This document shows positions 1 to 6,166 of a stretch of 13,564 nt of DNA, piece after piece. The first letter of the stretch is position 1, and every line of letters begins with the position of its first letter. Origin of the DNA: VRUE01 sp035266685. GTDB lineage: Bacteria; Actinomycetota; Thermoleophilia; Solirubrobacterales; 70-9. Under the pieces are notes generated by a model, which was given only the letters and a program-made list of their open reading frames with translations, was not told where the DNA came from and searched no databases. A program made the translations under genes and the position numbers. The DNA lies in assembly GCA_035266685.1 (NCBI GenBank), contig DATFMX010000113.1, positions 1-13,564 of the forward strand, in the 5' to 3' direction.

Positions 1-832
1 CTTCGGAGAGGTCGCGGGCGTAGATGTCGATCTTGGAGTCGGTGTCGGCGGTGGAGAGCGACTCCGGCGTGGTGAAGAAGGCGGTCGAGCCGTCCGCCGA
101 CAGCCCCCACATCACCGCGTTGTCCGGATCGGAACCGTTGCCGCAGCTGCCCGAGCAGGAGGCGGCCGCGACCGAGACGAGGGTCGTCGTTTCGGTGCTC
201 AGATTGCGCTCGTAGATGTCGACGGCGTTGTCGCTGTCGCCTTCCGCGAGCGGCTCTGCGGTGACGAAGAAGAGCTTGTCGCCGCCGCTGTCCACGGCGG
301 CGATGCCGGCGTCGAAGCTTCCGTTGCCGCAGCCCGGCGCGCAGCTCGCGGACCCCTGCGAGAGCAGGGTCGTCGCGCCGGTTCCGAGGTCGTGCATGTA
401 GATGTCGGCCTTGCGGTCGGTGTCGGCGGCCACCAGCGACTCCTCGGTGGAGAAGAAGACACGGCTGCCGTCGGCGCTCGCCGCCTCGAACTGGGCCGGG
501 TAGGCGTCGTTGCCGCCGGTCGGCCCGGTCGAGACCTCGCGGGTCACGTAGGCGCCCGCTTCGCCGACGTCTTCGTCGAAGGAGCGCTCGTAGACGTCGC
601 GCTGGCTGTCGGTGTCACCCGGCACCATCTGCTGGTCGGTTTCGAAGAAGGCGATCGACCCGTCGGCCGAGGAGCCCCTGAAGATCGGCGCCGCGGCGCG
701 CGCCGCGGGCGCCATGAGCGCCGACGACGCGACGAAGAAGAGGGCGGCCGAGACGGCGGCGGCGATTGCGACAGCAAGCCGGCTCCGCGGAACCGGCCCG
801 GCTCGCGGCGCGGGTTTCGTGCTTGGCGCCAT
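1..832 (-). CDS. Secreted DxD-repeat beta-propeller-like protein, 3' end beyond window
   Basis: Reading down the minus strand from an ATG at 832 gives 277 uninterrupted codons to the window edge, so the C-terminus is missing. An in-frame TGA at 859-857 makes this the first usable ATG, although no strong Shine-Dalgarno precedes it. Residues 1-46 are a signal peptide: a basic n-region, a hydrophobic stretch at about 19-40 and an ARA cleavage site. The mature part has four repeats spaced about 62-65 residues, each with a phenylalanine strand followed by an acidic loop and DIY/DVY (residues 72-83, 137-148, 198-210, 262-274). Two short Cys-x3-Cys loops (164/168, 226/230) lie between repeats. The pattern resembles WD40/TolB-type beta-propeller repeats, and the acidic loops could bind calcium. 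Role unknown; exported or cell-surface location is inferred. It lies downstream of the pilin gene on the same strand but beyond a hairpin, so it is probably a separate unit. Confidence 0.8.
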   Translation of the reverse strand, partial: MAPSTKPAPRAGPVPRSRLAVAIAAAVSAALFFVASSALMAPAARAAAPIFRGSSADGSIAFFETDQQMVPGDTDSQRDVYERSFDEDVGEAGAYVTREVSTGPTGGNDAYPAQFEAASADGSRVFFSTEESLVAADTDRKADIYMHDLGTGATTLLSQGSASCAPGCGNGSFDAGIAAVDSGGDKLFFVTAEPLAEGDSDNAVDIYERNLSTETTTLVSVAAASCSGSCGNGSDPDNAVMWGLSADGSTAFFTTPESLSTADTDSKIDIYARDLSE

Positions 833-915
833 CGTTGTTCTATCGGCTCGAATCGGTCATCCGTTTAGACGCGGGTGGACGCTTGACCCAGCCGGCGCGA
901 AGCCCTCCCATAAGT

Positions 916-945
916 CGAGGGGCGGGCCGGTCGGCCCGCCCCTCG
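916..945 (-). terminator. GC-rich perfect hairpin after the pilin gene
   Basis: The arms at 916-929 and 932-945 are exact reverse complements of 14 bases around a 2-base centre, so the practical stem is about 13 bp with a tetraloop. It begins about 43 bases past the pilin stop and before the propeller gene. There is no T-run, as is common for hairpin terminators in high-GC actinobacteria. It is symmetrical and could act in either direction; its place after the pilin suggests it ends that transcript. Confidence 0.65.
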
Positions 946-988
946 GCACTTCACGCTTGGCTAGGCCAAGGCGATGGGAATGGCTGGA

Positions 989-1471
989 TCAGCCGCCCCA
1001 GTTGCCAGCTTCGCCTTCGGCCGCGGCCGGACAACCACCTTTGCCAGCTTCTTCACATTCGAACGAAATGTTGCCTTCTGCGTCCCGGGAAACCCAGAAT
1101 TCCTGGCTTGCGTTAGATCCCTGAATGTTGATTTTGTAGGTGTTTTCGCCAGCCGTCGGTTCTTCGACGAACGTAGCACTGCTCAGCGTCGGCTCGACGG
1201 CAACAAGGGCGGCCTTGCTTTCGTTCGCTGATGCATAGCTTCCGTTGTTGTCGGTGGAAATGGTCTCCATCGCGACCTGCGCGGAGTGGACATACTCCTT
1301 CGCCTTCGCGTCGCCGGCCTTTTCCTTCTGGTTGAAGAAGGCGGGCAGAGCGATCGCGGCGAGGATGCCGAGGATCAGCATCACGACGAGGAGCTCGATC
1401 AGCGTGAAGCCGGCCTCCCCGTCGCCGTTGAGCCGGGCGCCTACTTTGGCCCGGAGATTCTGGAGAAACAT
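989..1471 (-). CDS. Type IV prepilin (major pilin candidate)
   Basis: A 160-residue prepilin. The leader of 21 residues ends in Gly21, followed by the class III cleavage and methylation motif FTLIELL, with the conserved glutamate at mature position 5 (Glu26). The hydrophobic N-terminal helix spans about 22-45, and Pro43 sits where the usual helix kink proline lies. A globular tail of about 115 residues carries a C-terminal cysteine pair (Cys139, Cys147), like the disulfide-closed loop of many pilins. The ATG at 1471 is chosen because a perfect AGGAGG (complement of 1478-1483) lies 6 bases upstream. A longer reading frame back to 1627 would run through the riboswitch and is not coding. Known role: polymerises into the pilus fibre after processing by a prepilin peptidase, which is not in this window. 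The extension, retraction and platform genes lie at 7464-11696. It is probably controlled by the upstream c-di-GMP-I riboswitch. Confidence 0.93.
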   Translation of the reverse strand: MFLQNLRAKVGARLNGDGEAGFTLIELLVVMLILGILAAIALPAFFNQKEKAGDAKAKEYVHSAQVAMETISTDNNGSYASANESKAALVAVEPTLSSATFVEEPTAGENTYKINIQGSNASQEFWVSRDAEGNISFECEEAGKGGCPAAAEGEAGNWGG

Positions 1472-1474
1472 CAG

Positions 1475-1490
1475 TGACCTCCTATGGTCA
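1475..1490 (-). promoter_or_regulatory. Pilin ribosome-binding site within a small inverted repeat
   Basis: The perfect Shine-Dalgarno AGGAGG (complement of 1478-1483) ends 6 bases before the pilin ATG. It overlaps a 5-bp inverted repeat (arms 1475-1479 and 1486-1490, 6-base loop), so part of the site would be paired when the hairpin forms. This could be the output end of the upstream riboswitch, but the hairpin is short and no alternative pairing with the aptamer was found. Confidence 0.6.
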
Positions 1491-1545
1491 TGTCGATTTC
1501 GCCAGAGCCCCGTCGCGTTGAAGCCACGTGGTGTCTGTCGACCCC

Positions 1546-1627
1546 GGTGGTAGCCCGGCTGACTCCCGCGTGGGAGTCCCGACGGCTTTGCGCCCCCGCC
1601 TCGCGGCGGGTTTGCCTTTTGCACCAA
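1546..1627 (-). ncRNA. c-di-GMP-I (GEMM) riboswitch aptamer upstream of the pilin gene
   Basis: Read on the minus strand, this segment shows the full GEMM-I layout in order. First comes the 5' strand of P1 (UGGUG), then GGCAAACC, then a 6-bp hairpin closed by a GCGA (GNRA) tetraloop. The conserved GGCGCAAAGCC follows, then a second hairpin (GACUCCC, loop ACGC, GGGAGUC), then AGCCGGGCUACC, whose end re-pairs with the P1 5' strand. The invariant core elements of the family are present. The base matching the ligand-contacting G20 of the Vibrio Vc2 aptamer appears to be G, favouring c-di-GMP over the cGAMP-selective GEMM-Ib type. It ends 74 bases before the pilin ATG. No poly-U terminator is visible in that gap, so the mechanism, transcriptional or translational, is undecided. 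Confidence 0.92.
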
Positions 1628-1680
1628 GGCACTGGCAGATTCACAGTCACCTGATCGGCAGTGGCCCCGATCGCCTGAAT

Positions 1681-1725
1681 CCCCGAAATTCGTGATGCAT
1701 CGAAAGCAAAACTCAGGTTTCGGGG
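1681..1725. repeat. Inverted repeat in the pilin/PilX-like divergent intergenic region
   Basis: Two 8-base arms (ccccgaaa at 1681-1688, tttcgggg at 1718-1725) are exact reverse complements around a 29-base spacer, which also holds the 8-base palindrome gatgcatc (1694-1701). The repeat sits in the 245-base stretch (1628-1872) between the riboswitch and the divergent PilX-like gene, where both promoters must lie. It may be a regulator site or chance. I could not assign convincing -35/-10 pairs to either gene there. Confidence 0.35.
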
Positions 1726-1872
1726 CCTCGGCGCGCCTGTGAAGGCCGATAACAGGTCAACCTGCCCGATCCATTCGGGTGTTCGGATCCGGCGATTCCC
1801 CCGAGTTTTTGCGGTCTCGTGTTCAAGAGTTGGGTAGTCATTGCGTCCAGGTTCCCTGCCCGGATCGTGTCC

Positions 1873-3318
1873 ATGGCTCAAGCGTCCGCGCCTGCGGCCG
1901 ATCTATTCGGCGTGACCATCGCGCGCTCGATCCGTCTCCGCCTGCTCCCGTCGCTTCGCAGCGAGCAGGGGATAGCGCTGCCGACGGCGATGCTCGCGAC
2001 CGTCGCTGCGCTGGCGCTGGCCGGTGCGGCGGTCACCTCGACCGTCAACGTGCAGCACAGCTCACACCGCGACAACGACTCGAAGAGCGCGATCGGGGTC
2101 GCCGACGCGGGCGCGAACGTGGCGCTGCTGCGGCTCGGGCGCGACTCGGGGGAGCTGGCGGAAAGCGCCTGCCTGTCCGGCTCCGGACCGGAAGGCAACG
2201 GCTGGTGCTCGCCGGTGACCGGCGAGGTCGGCGGCGGCGAATACAGCTACCAGCTGAGCGAAGCCGGCATCGCCTGCGGCGAAGCGTCCGGCCTCTGCGT
2301 GGTCTCCACCGGCATCACGGGCGGCGTAACCCGCCGGGTGGAGGTCACCTTCACCCAATCCGGGGGCGCGAATTCGAGCGGCGGAGGTGGCGAAGGAGGA
2401 CCCGAGGGTCTGATCGGCGACGACGACATCGAGATCGAGAACAACGCCGATGTGCGGGTCAGCGTCGGCACCAATGGAAAAGTCTCGGTACACAACAACG
2501 GCAACGTCTGCGGCAACATCCGCCACGGCGTCGGCGAACCGTCGACGGACTTCCACAACAACGGAACCCAGTGCAGCGGCTACACCGAAACCGAAGAAAA
2601 CGTCGACCTGCCCGCGGTCAGCAGCTTCATGCCCTCCGACATCGCCACCAACAACTCCAACTACCGGCTCGTCAACTGCGTCTCCGAAAACAACCCGGAA
2701 GGCTGCGAGGAAGACACCTACAGCGGCAAATGGAAATCGAGTATCCCCTGGAACCCGGAAACCCGCACGATCTCGACCTTCAACAACGCGACGCTGACGC
2801 TCGGCGGCGGCGACTACTTCATCTGCAAGCTCGAACTCAGCAACAACTCGCACCTGATCATGGCCAAAGACTCGCTGGTGCGGATCTTCTTCGACACGCC
2901 GGAGAACTGCGAAATGTCGAGCGGCGTCAAGCAGATCTATCTCTCCAACAACGCCAACATCACCTCGACCGGCTACCAGCCGGACGAAGAAAAATTCTCC
3001 CTCCCGGGCCTCTACGTGCAGGGCTCCACCTCGATCGAAACCAGGGTCGAATGGAAAAACAACAGCGGCAACAACGAGCTCATCCTCTACGCGCCCAACA
3101 GCCACATCGAGCTGCAGAACAACGCCGTCTTCGTCGGCATGATCGCCGGCAAAACGATCCACCTCGAAAACAACGTCGTCGTCAAGCAGGACGATGGATT
3201 CGATCTGCCCGAAGAGCAGGACCCGTTCAAAGAAGAAGAAGGCCCCCCCGTCTACACCGCCCAGTACTACGTCGAGTGCAGCGGCGAAGCAACCCCGACG
3301 CCCGACGCCGGCTGCTGA
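1873..3318 (+). CDS. PilX-like type IV pilus-associated protein with asparagine-rich beta-repeat domain
   Basis: From the ATG at 1873 the product is 481 residues. A basic leader (about 14-32) precedes GIALPTAML and a single hydrophobic helix (33-54), the arrangement of PilX N-terminal domains of minor-pilin-like proteins. The glutamate at mature position 5 is absent. A Gly/Ser/Glu-rich spacer near 150-165 leads to a region with about a dozen Asn-Asn pairs spaced along hydrophobic short strands. It ends in a block of the form LYAPNS-IEL-NNA-F-G-IAGK-I-LENN, which resembles the DUF7305-type domain of PilX-like proteins and suggests stacked beta-strands. Cysteines near the end (YYVECSG and the final Cys) may form a disulfide. 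Starts at 1819 (GTG), 1867 (GTG) or 1912 (GTG, leaving a prepilin-sized leader of 20) are possible, and none has a good Shine-Dalgarno. It is divergent from the pilin. A minor or tip-pilin role is inferred. Confidence 0.78.
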   Translation: MAQASAPAADLFGVTIARSIRLRLLPSLRSEQGIALPTAMLATVAALALAGAAVTSTVNVQHSSHRDNDSKSAIGVADAGANVALLRLGRDSGELAESACLSGSGPEGNGWCSPVTGEVGGGEYSYQLSEAGIACGEASGLCVVSTGITGGVTRRVEVTFTQSGGANSSGGGGEGGPEGLIGDDDIEIENNADVRVSVGTNGKVSVHNNGNVCGNIRHGVGEPSTDFHNNGTQCSGYTETEENVDLPAVSSFMPSDIATNNSNYRLVNCVSENNPEGCEEDTYSGKWKSSIPWNPETRTISTFNNATLTLGGGDYFICKLELSNNSHLIMAKDSLVRIFFDTPENCEMSSGVKQIYLSNNANITSTGYQPDEEKFSLPGLYVQGSTSIETRVEWKNNSGNNELILYAPNSHIELQNNAVFVGMIAGKTIHLENNVVVKQDDGFDLPEEQDPFKEEEGPPVYTAQYYVECSGEATPTPDAGC

Positions 3319-3387
3319 GCGCCGTGGCGAGGTGGAGGGCGTCGCGCGGCGGCACCAGCTTCACGTAGGCGGAGGTACCGCACCGGC

Positions 3388-3822
3388 TCAATGCCCTGGG
3401 TCGGTCGACTGCTCCGGCTCGCACGACTGGCCGGTGTGACCGCAGATCACCTCGAGGTCGCGGTCGAAGCACCAGAGCGTGACTTCGTCGCCGGCGGCCT
3501 CGGCCGCAGCGGCGATCAGGAAGTCGATGGGTGCGCGGCGGTGGTTCCCGTCGGATGCTCTCGCCAGCTCGCGCTGCACCGCGAGCGCCCGCTCGACGCT
3601 CGTATTCTCCAAGCGAAGCCGCTCCAGCGGTGCGAATAGCTGGTCGAAGTGCTCACGGAACTGGGCAGCGGTCTCCGCCCGGTGCATAGTCTCCAACACG
3701 ACCGGGACACACGTGACGATTTCCCCCTGCTCGTAGCGAGCCGAAAGCTTCTCGCGGATATCGGGCCGGCTCGTCTTCCGCGCCCATGCCCAGATCGATG
3801 TGTCAGCGAGATAGCGAGACAA
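3388..3822 (-). CDS. vapC: VapC-type PIN-domain toxin ribonuclease
   Basis: A 144-residue PIN-domain protein. The acidic metal-binding residues are visible in order: Asp7 in YLADTSIW, Glu44 in VVLETMHRAE, Asp100 in PIDFLIAAAAE, and Asp120/Asp122 in CFDRDLEVI. This is the usual four-acid VapC set, and the length is typical. The start is a TTG at 3822, with GAGG 8 bases upstream. Only two bases separate it from the antitoxin stop, so the pair is co-transcribed and probably translationally coupled. Known role of the family: Mg-dependent cleavage of RNA, often tRNA or rRNA, inhibiting growth when not held by VapB. The target cannot be read from sequence. The catalytic residues are intact, so the toxin is probably active. 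It converges on the PilX-like gene, with only 69 bases between the two stop codons and no clear terminator. Confidence 0.9.
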   Translation of the reverse strand: MSRYLADTSIWAWARKTSRPDIREKLSARYEQGEIVTCVPVVLETMHRAETAAQFREHFDQLFAPLERLRLENTSVERALAVQRELARASDGNHRRAPIDFLIAAAAEAAGDEVTLWCFDRDLEVICGHTGQSCEPEQSTDPGH

Positions 3823-3824
3823 CG

Positions 3825-4055
3825 CTAGAACCTCGGCCTGCGCAGTTCTTCTAGTTCCTCGGGCGTGGTCAGGTTGAGCGCGCCAGAGCGAATCCGCTCG
3901 GCGCCACGGCGGAGCTGCTCGCGACGGCTGACGACACGCAACGCCTCATTGACGGTCTCCTTGTAGCCCTTCGTACCGAGCACCTCGCGCGCCCCTTCGA
4001 ACGCCGGAACCTCGATCTCGATCGTCGTCCTGTGAATCGTCGAGGCATCATTCAT
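3825..4055 (-). CDS. vapB: VapB-type antitoxin
   Basis: A 76-residue protein directly before vapC. Residues 8-40 (beta strand TTIEIEV, then helices with YKETVNEALR) look like the ribbon-helix-helix type found in many VapB proteins (VapB_antitoxin/DUF2191-like). The C-terminal third is charged and ends in PEELEELRRPRF, the kind of tail that wraps the toxin. The ATG at 4055 is preferred over the longer frame to 4175 because the upstream part is low-quality peptide running through an AT-rich promoter region. A TATATT lies 9 bases before the ATG with no Shine-Dalgarno, so the mRNA may be leaderless. VapB proteins usually neutralise VapC and repress their own promoter. A rough palindrome at 4061-4074 over the -10 region is a candidate operator. 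Confidence 0.85.
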   Translation of the reverse strand: MNDASTIHRTTIEIEVPAFEGAREVLGTKGYKETVNEALRVVSRREQLRRGAERIRSGALNLTTPEELEELRRPRF

Positions 4056-4060
4056 GACAG

Positions 4061-4074
4061 GCACAATATAGCGC
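4061..4074 (-). promoter_or_regulatory. Putative vapBC promoter -10 and operator
   Basis: On the minus strand this reads GCGCTATATTGTGC, a 10-of-14 self-complementary sequence. It contains TATATT (complement of 4065-4070) placed 9 bases before the vapB ATG. The position fits a -10 element of a leaderless transcript, and the symmetry suits autorepression by VapBC. No good -35 is seen. Confidence 0.45.
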
Positions 4075-4106
4075 ACTTGATCCCTAAAAGTTGGGGTTTT
4101 TTCGGC

Positions 4107-4118
4107 AATATATATATA
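4107..4118. repeat. Alternating AT run in the vapB/ATPase intergenic region
   Basis: An alternating (AT)n tract within a 195-base divergent intergenic region (4056-4250). The region is clearly AT-richer than the genes on either side. It may ease promoter melting or mark DNA of foreign origin. Apart from the promoter elements listed, no gene or RNA was recognised in this stretch. Confidence 0.5.
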
Positions 4119-4223
4119 CGGCAGCACCCACAGAATGCGCGTCACACAGCATTTCCAGCTCGTCGCGCGGCGCAAACGGAGAGCGAACGCGCCAACGTGC
4201 GTAACAAAATATGAGTGTATTAG

Positions 4224-4242
4224 TAGCAGAATCTGCTAGGAT
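4224..4242 (+). promoter_or_regulatory. Putative promoter -10 with overlapping palindrome before the AAA+ ATPase
   Basis: The sequence at 4224-4238 is a 7+1+7 inverted repeat (tagcaga, a, tctgcta). Its right edge overlaps TAGGAT (4237-4242), a -10-like hexamer ending 8 bases before the ATG at 4251. No Shine-Dalgarno lies between, so the transcript would be leaderless. The palindrome is placed as an operator would be. Confidence 0.4.
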
Positions 4243-4250
4243 TCTTTCGT

Positions 4251-5447
4251 ATGCAGCGGCTTCCGTCAGGCGAGTTGTTTCCGACCGATGATCCGATTCC
4301 ACCCGATGAGCTGATCGGGCGCGGACAGGATGTCGAAGAGATCGCGGCGGCACTCGAGGCGGCGACCAATCTGGTCCTCGCCTCTCCGCGGCGCACGGGG
4401 AAGACCACGGTTTGCGACGCTGCGATCGAGCATCTACGGAAACGGGGCCTCTACGCAGCTTCGGTCGACCTGTGGGAGGCCACCGACCTGACCGACCTCG
4501 CCGAGGCGATCGTCACCCAGACGATCGCCAACCGGCCGGCCTTGAAGCGGCTGCTCCATGAGGTGCGCTCGACTGGGCGCCGGGCGCTGAGCAACGCACA
4601 GGTGAGGGCGATGGCGACTCTGAGCGGCGAGCTCGGCGAGGACATCGAGATGGCCTTCGAGCCCGGCTTCGCCAGGCGAGATCCCGAGCGCTATTGGGAG
4701 TACGCGCTGCGCCTGCCCGAGGAAGTCGCACAACGAGACGACAGACGCGTCGTCCTCTTCCTCGACGAGTTCCAGAGCATCCTCGACTTCGAGGACGGCA
4801 AAGGTCAGACGCGGCAACAGCAGATGCGCACTGCCTTCCAGCGGTCCACACGCGTCTCCTTCCTCTTCGCCGGCTCGATCGAGCACCTGATGAAGGACAT
4901 CTTCGGCGAGAACCGCCGCCCCTTCGGCAACTTCGGCGGCTTCTACGAGCTGACGCCGATCGTCGCCGCCGCCTGGGAGAGCGGAATTCGGGAGCGCCTC
5001 TCCAAGGACGAGTGCATGATCGACGACGCAGCGATGCGGCGGCTGATCGAGCTCGGCGAGCTCCACCCTCGCTCGACCATGCTGATCGCCCAGCAGACGC
5101 ACCTGGCCTCGATCTTCGCCGAGGTGCGTGAGATCGACGCGAACCTGGTCGAGGCCGGCTTCCAGGCCGCGCGCCAGCGCGACCGCGGCAAGCATGAGCA
5201 GACGATCGACCGGATCAGGAAGCTCCGAGGCAGGGCGACCGGCCGCCGGGCGTTGAGAGTCGCCCGGGCAATCGCACGGGAGGAAGCCCTCTACACCGAG
5301 CGCGGCGCCAACGCCGAGGTCAGCAGATCGGTCGAGGCTCTCCGCGAGGCGGGCCTGGTGGAGCCCAAGGGCGAGGGCCGCGGCTGGCGGATCACCGACC
5401 CCTTCTTCCGGCGCTACATCGCCGAGCTGGGGCCTGCTCACGTGTAG
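4251..5447 (+). CDS. AAA+/STAND-like ATPase with C-terminal winged helix (archaeal-ATPase-like)
   Basis: A 398-residue ATPase. After the entry motif ELIGRGQDVEEI (20-31), the Walker A is ASPRRTGKTT (44-53) and the Walker B is VVLFLDEFQSI (167-177). A sensor-1-like strand FLFAGSIEHLM follows at 204-214, where the G-S replaces the polar sensor residue seen in many relatives. The tail (about 320-398) is a winged-helix-like unit ending in ITDPFFRRYIAEL, typical of the ATPase_2/SSO1545-like family. These proteins are P-loop switches whose targets are mostly unknown; some are linked to mobile elements and defence. This one stands alone on the plus strand, divergent from vapBC and convergent with the Fic relic. 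No nuclease or other effector domain is fused to it. Function unknown; the ATPase call is firm. Confidence 0.85.
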   Translation: MQRLPSGELFPTDDPIPPDELIGRGQDVEEIAAALEAATNLVLASPRRTGKTTVCDAAIEHLRKRGLYAASVDLWEATDLTDLAEAIVTQTIANRPALKRLLHEVRSTGRRALSNAQVRAMATLSGELGEDIEMAFEPGFARRDPERYWEYALRLPEEVAQRDDRRVVLFLDEFQSILDFEDGKGQTRQQQMRTAFQRSTRVSFLFAGSIEHLMKDIFGENRRPFGNFGGFYELTPIVAAAWESGIRERLSKDECMIDDAAMRRLIELGELHPRSTMLIAQQTHLASIFAEVREIDANLVEAGFQAARQRDRGKHEQTIDRIRKLRGRATGRRALRVARAIAREEALYTERGANAEVSRSVEALREAGLVEPKGEGRGWRITDPFFRRYIAELGPAHV

Positions 5448-5460
5448 GCGAAACGCCTTG

Positions 5461-5479
5461 CGACCGTGTTGGGCGGTCG
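5461..5479 (+). terminator. Possible terminator hairpin after the AAA+ ATPase
   Basis: An inverted repeat of 6 bases (cgaccg / cggtcg) with a 7-base loop begins 14 bases after the ATPase stop. A pyrimidine run (ttccccc) follows. It lies between the convergent ATPase and Fic relic. The stem is modest and there is no T-run, so it is tentative. Confidence 0.4.
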
Positions 5480-5549
5480 GTTCCCCCGCGGGAGGGGTCG
5501 AGGCTTCGGCCGGCGGTGAAATGATGTGGCCGGCTCGGCGGCGAAAAGA

Positions 5550-6105
5550 TCAGCCCCGGACGGTCCGCTCGAAGTCTTCGACAAGGTCGAGCAGCTCGTC
5601 GCACTCCCAGACGCGGCCCCACTTGCGCTGGTTGAGGCGGCGGAGGATGCCGGCGTTCTCCAGTTGCTCCAGGGCCTTGTTCACGGAGACGCGGGAGCGG
5701 CCGGTCAGGTGCTGGGCGTCAGCGGAGCTCAGGACCGGTTGCTCGGGGAGCGCGGCGATCAGGCGCTGGGCGGCCGAGTCGTGGCGGGGTCAAGCAGTGC
5801 GAGATCAGCACATCCTCGATCCGCGAAGAGGCGACGCTCTCCGAGCGCAGCAGGTTCTGCGCCACGGCGCCGAGCGTGGCCAGCCGCGTCGGCGTGTGCT
5901 GCAGACGCTCGAGCGCCTTGGTCGCCTGGTTCAACGCGGCGGTCGCGCCGGCGCCCAGAGGGAAACCGCGCTCGGCGATCGACTCAGGCACGAAGGCCCG
6001 GTAGCGACCGCCACGGCGTGCGCGGCGCCCCTGCCCCGCGGGATTGGGCTGCCACACGCGTTCGATGTAGCGTCCGAATTCGGGTCCCGCTTCGTCCCCC
6101 GACAT
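5550..6105 (-). pseudogene. Fic-family protein relic, catalytic core deleted and frameshifted
   Basis: Two parts of one Fic protein remain on the minus strand in different frames. From the ATG at 6105 (AAAGG 9 bases upstream) the frame gives a Fic N-terminal domain: YRAFVPESIAERGFPL, then the hallmark LLRSESVASSRIEDVLISH. It then runs into unrelated codons and stops at 5721-5719. In another frame, 5780-5550 encodes 76 residues that read as a Fic C-terminal winged helix: QRLIAALPEQPVLSSADA, SRVSVNKALEQLENAGIL, and a stop at 5550. The join lies about 5780-5805. The central Fic fold with its HPFxxGNGR loop, roughly 180-200 residues, is missing. No AMPylation activity is possible. An intact relative would be about 375-400 residues. 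The relic sits 61 bases after an AAA+ ATPase on the same strand. Confidence 0.8.
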
Positions 6106-6135
6106 CGCCGTCAACCTTTCAAAGTCCGCTTAGCT

Positions 6136-6162
6136 TTGTAAGCTTACGACTTAAGGTTACAA
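6136..6162. promoter_or_regulatory. Inverted repeat upstream of the Fic relic
   Basis: Arms of 11 bases (6136-6146 and 6152-6162) match as reverse complements at 10 positions, around a 5-base spacer. It is AT-rich and lies 31 bases before the Fic ATG and just after the ATPase stop. This fits a repressor or regulator site for the Fic unit, left over after the gene decayed. A terminator for the ATPase gene is less likely because the stem is weak. Confidence 0.45.
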
Positions 6163-6166
6163 GCAG

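Noticed and set aside
1472..1627. N-terminal extension of the pilin to 212 residues
   Set aside because: It would translate through the riboswitch. The internal ATG has a perfect Shine-Dalgarno and gives a normal prepilin leader.
2062..3162. A 366-codon minus-strand frame
   Set aside because: It is antisense to the PilX-like gene, with Val/Asp/Ala-biased composition and no motif.
1779..3368. A 529-codon plus-strand frame overlapping the PilX-like gene
   Set aside because: The Arg/Gln-rich product has no domain, whereas the other frame has a PilX helix and ordered repeats.
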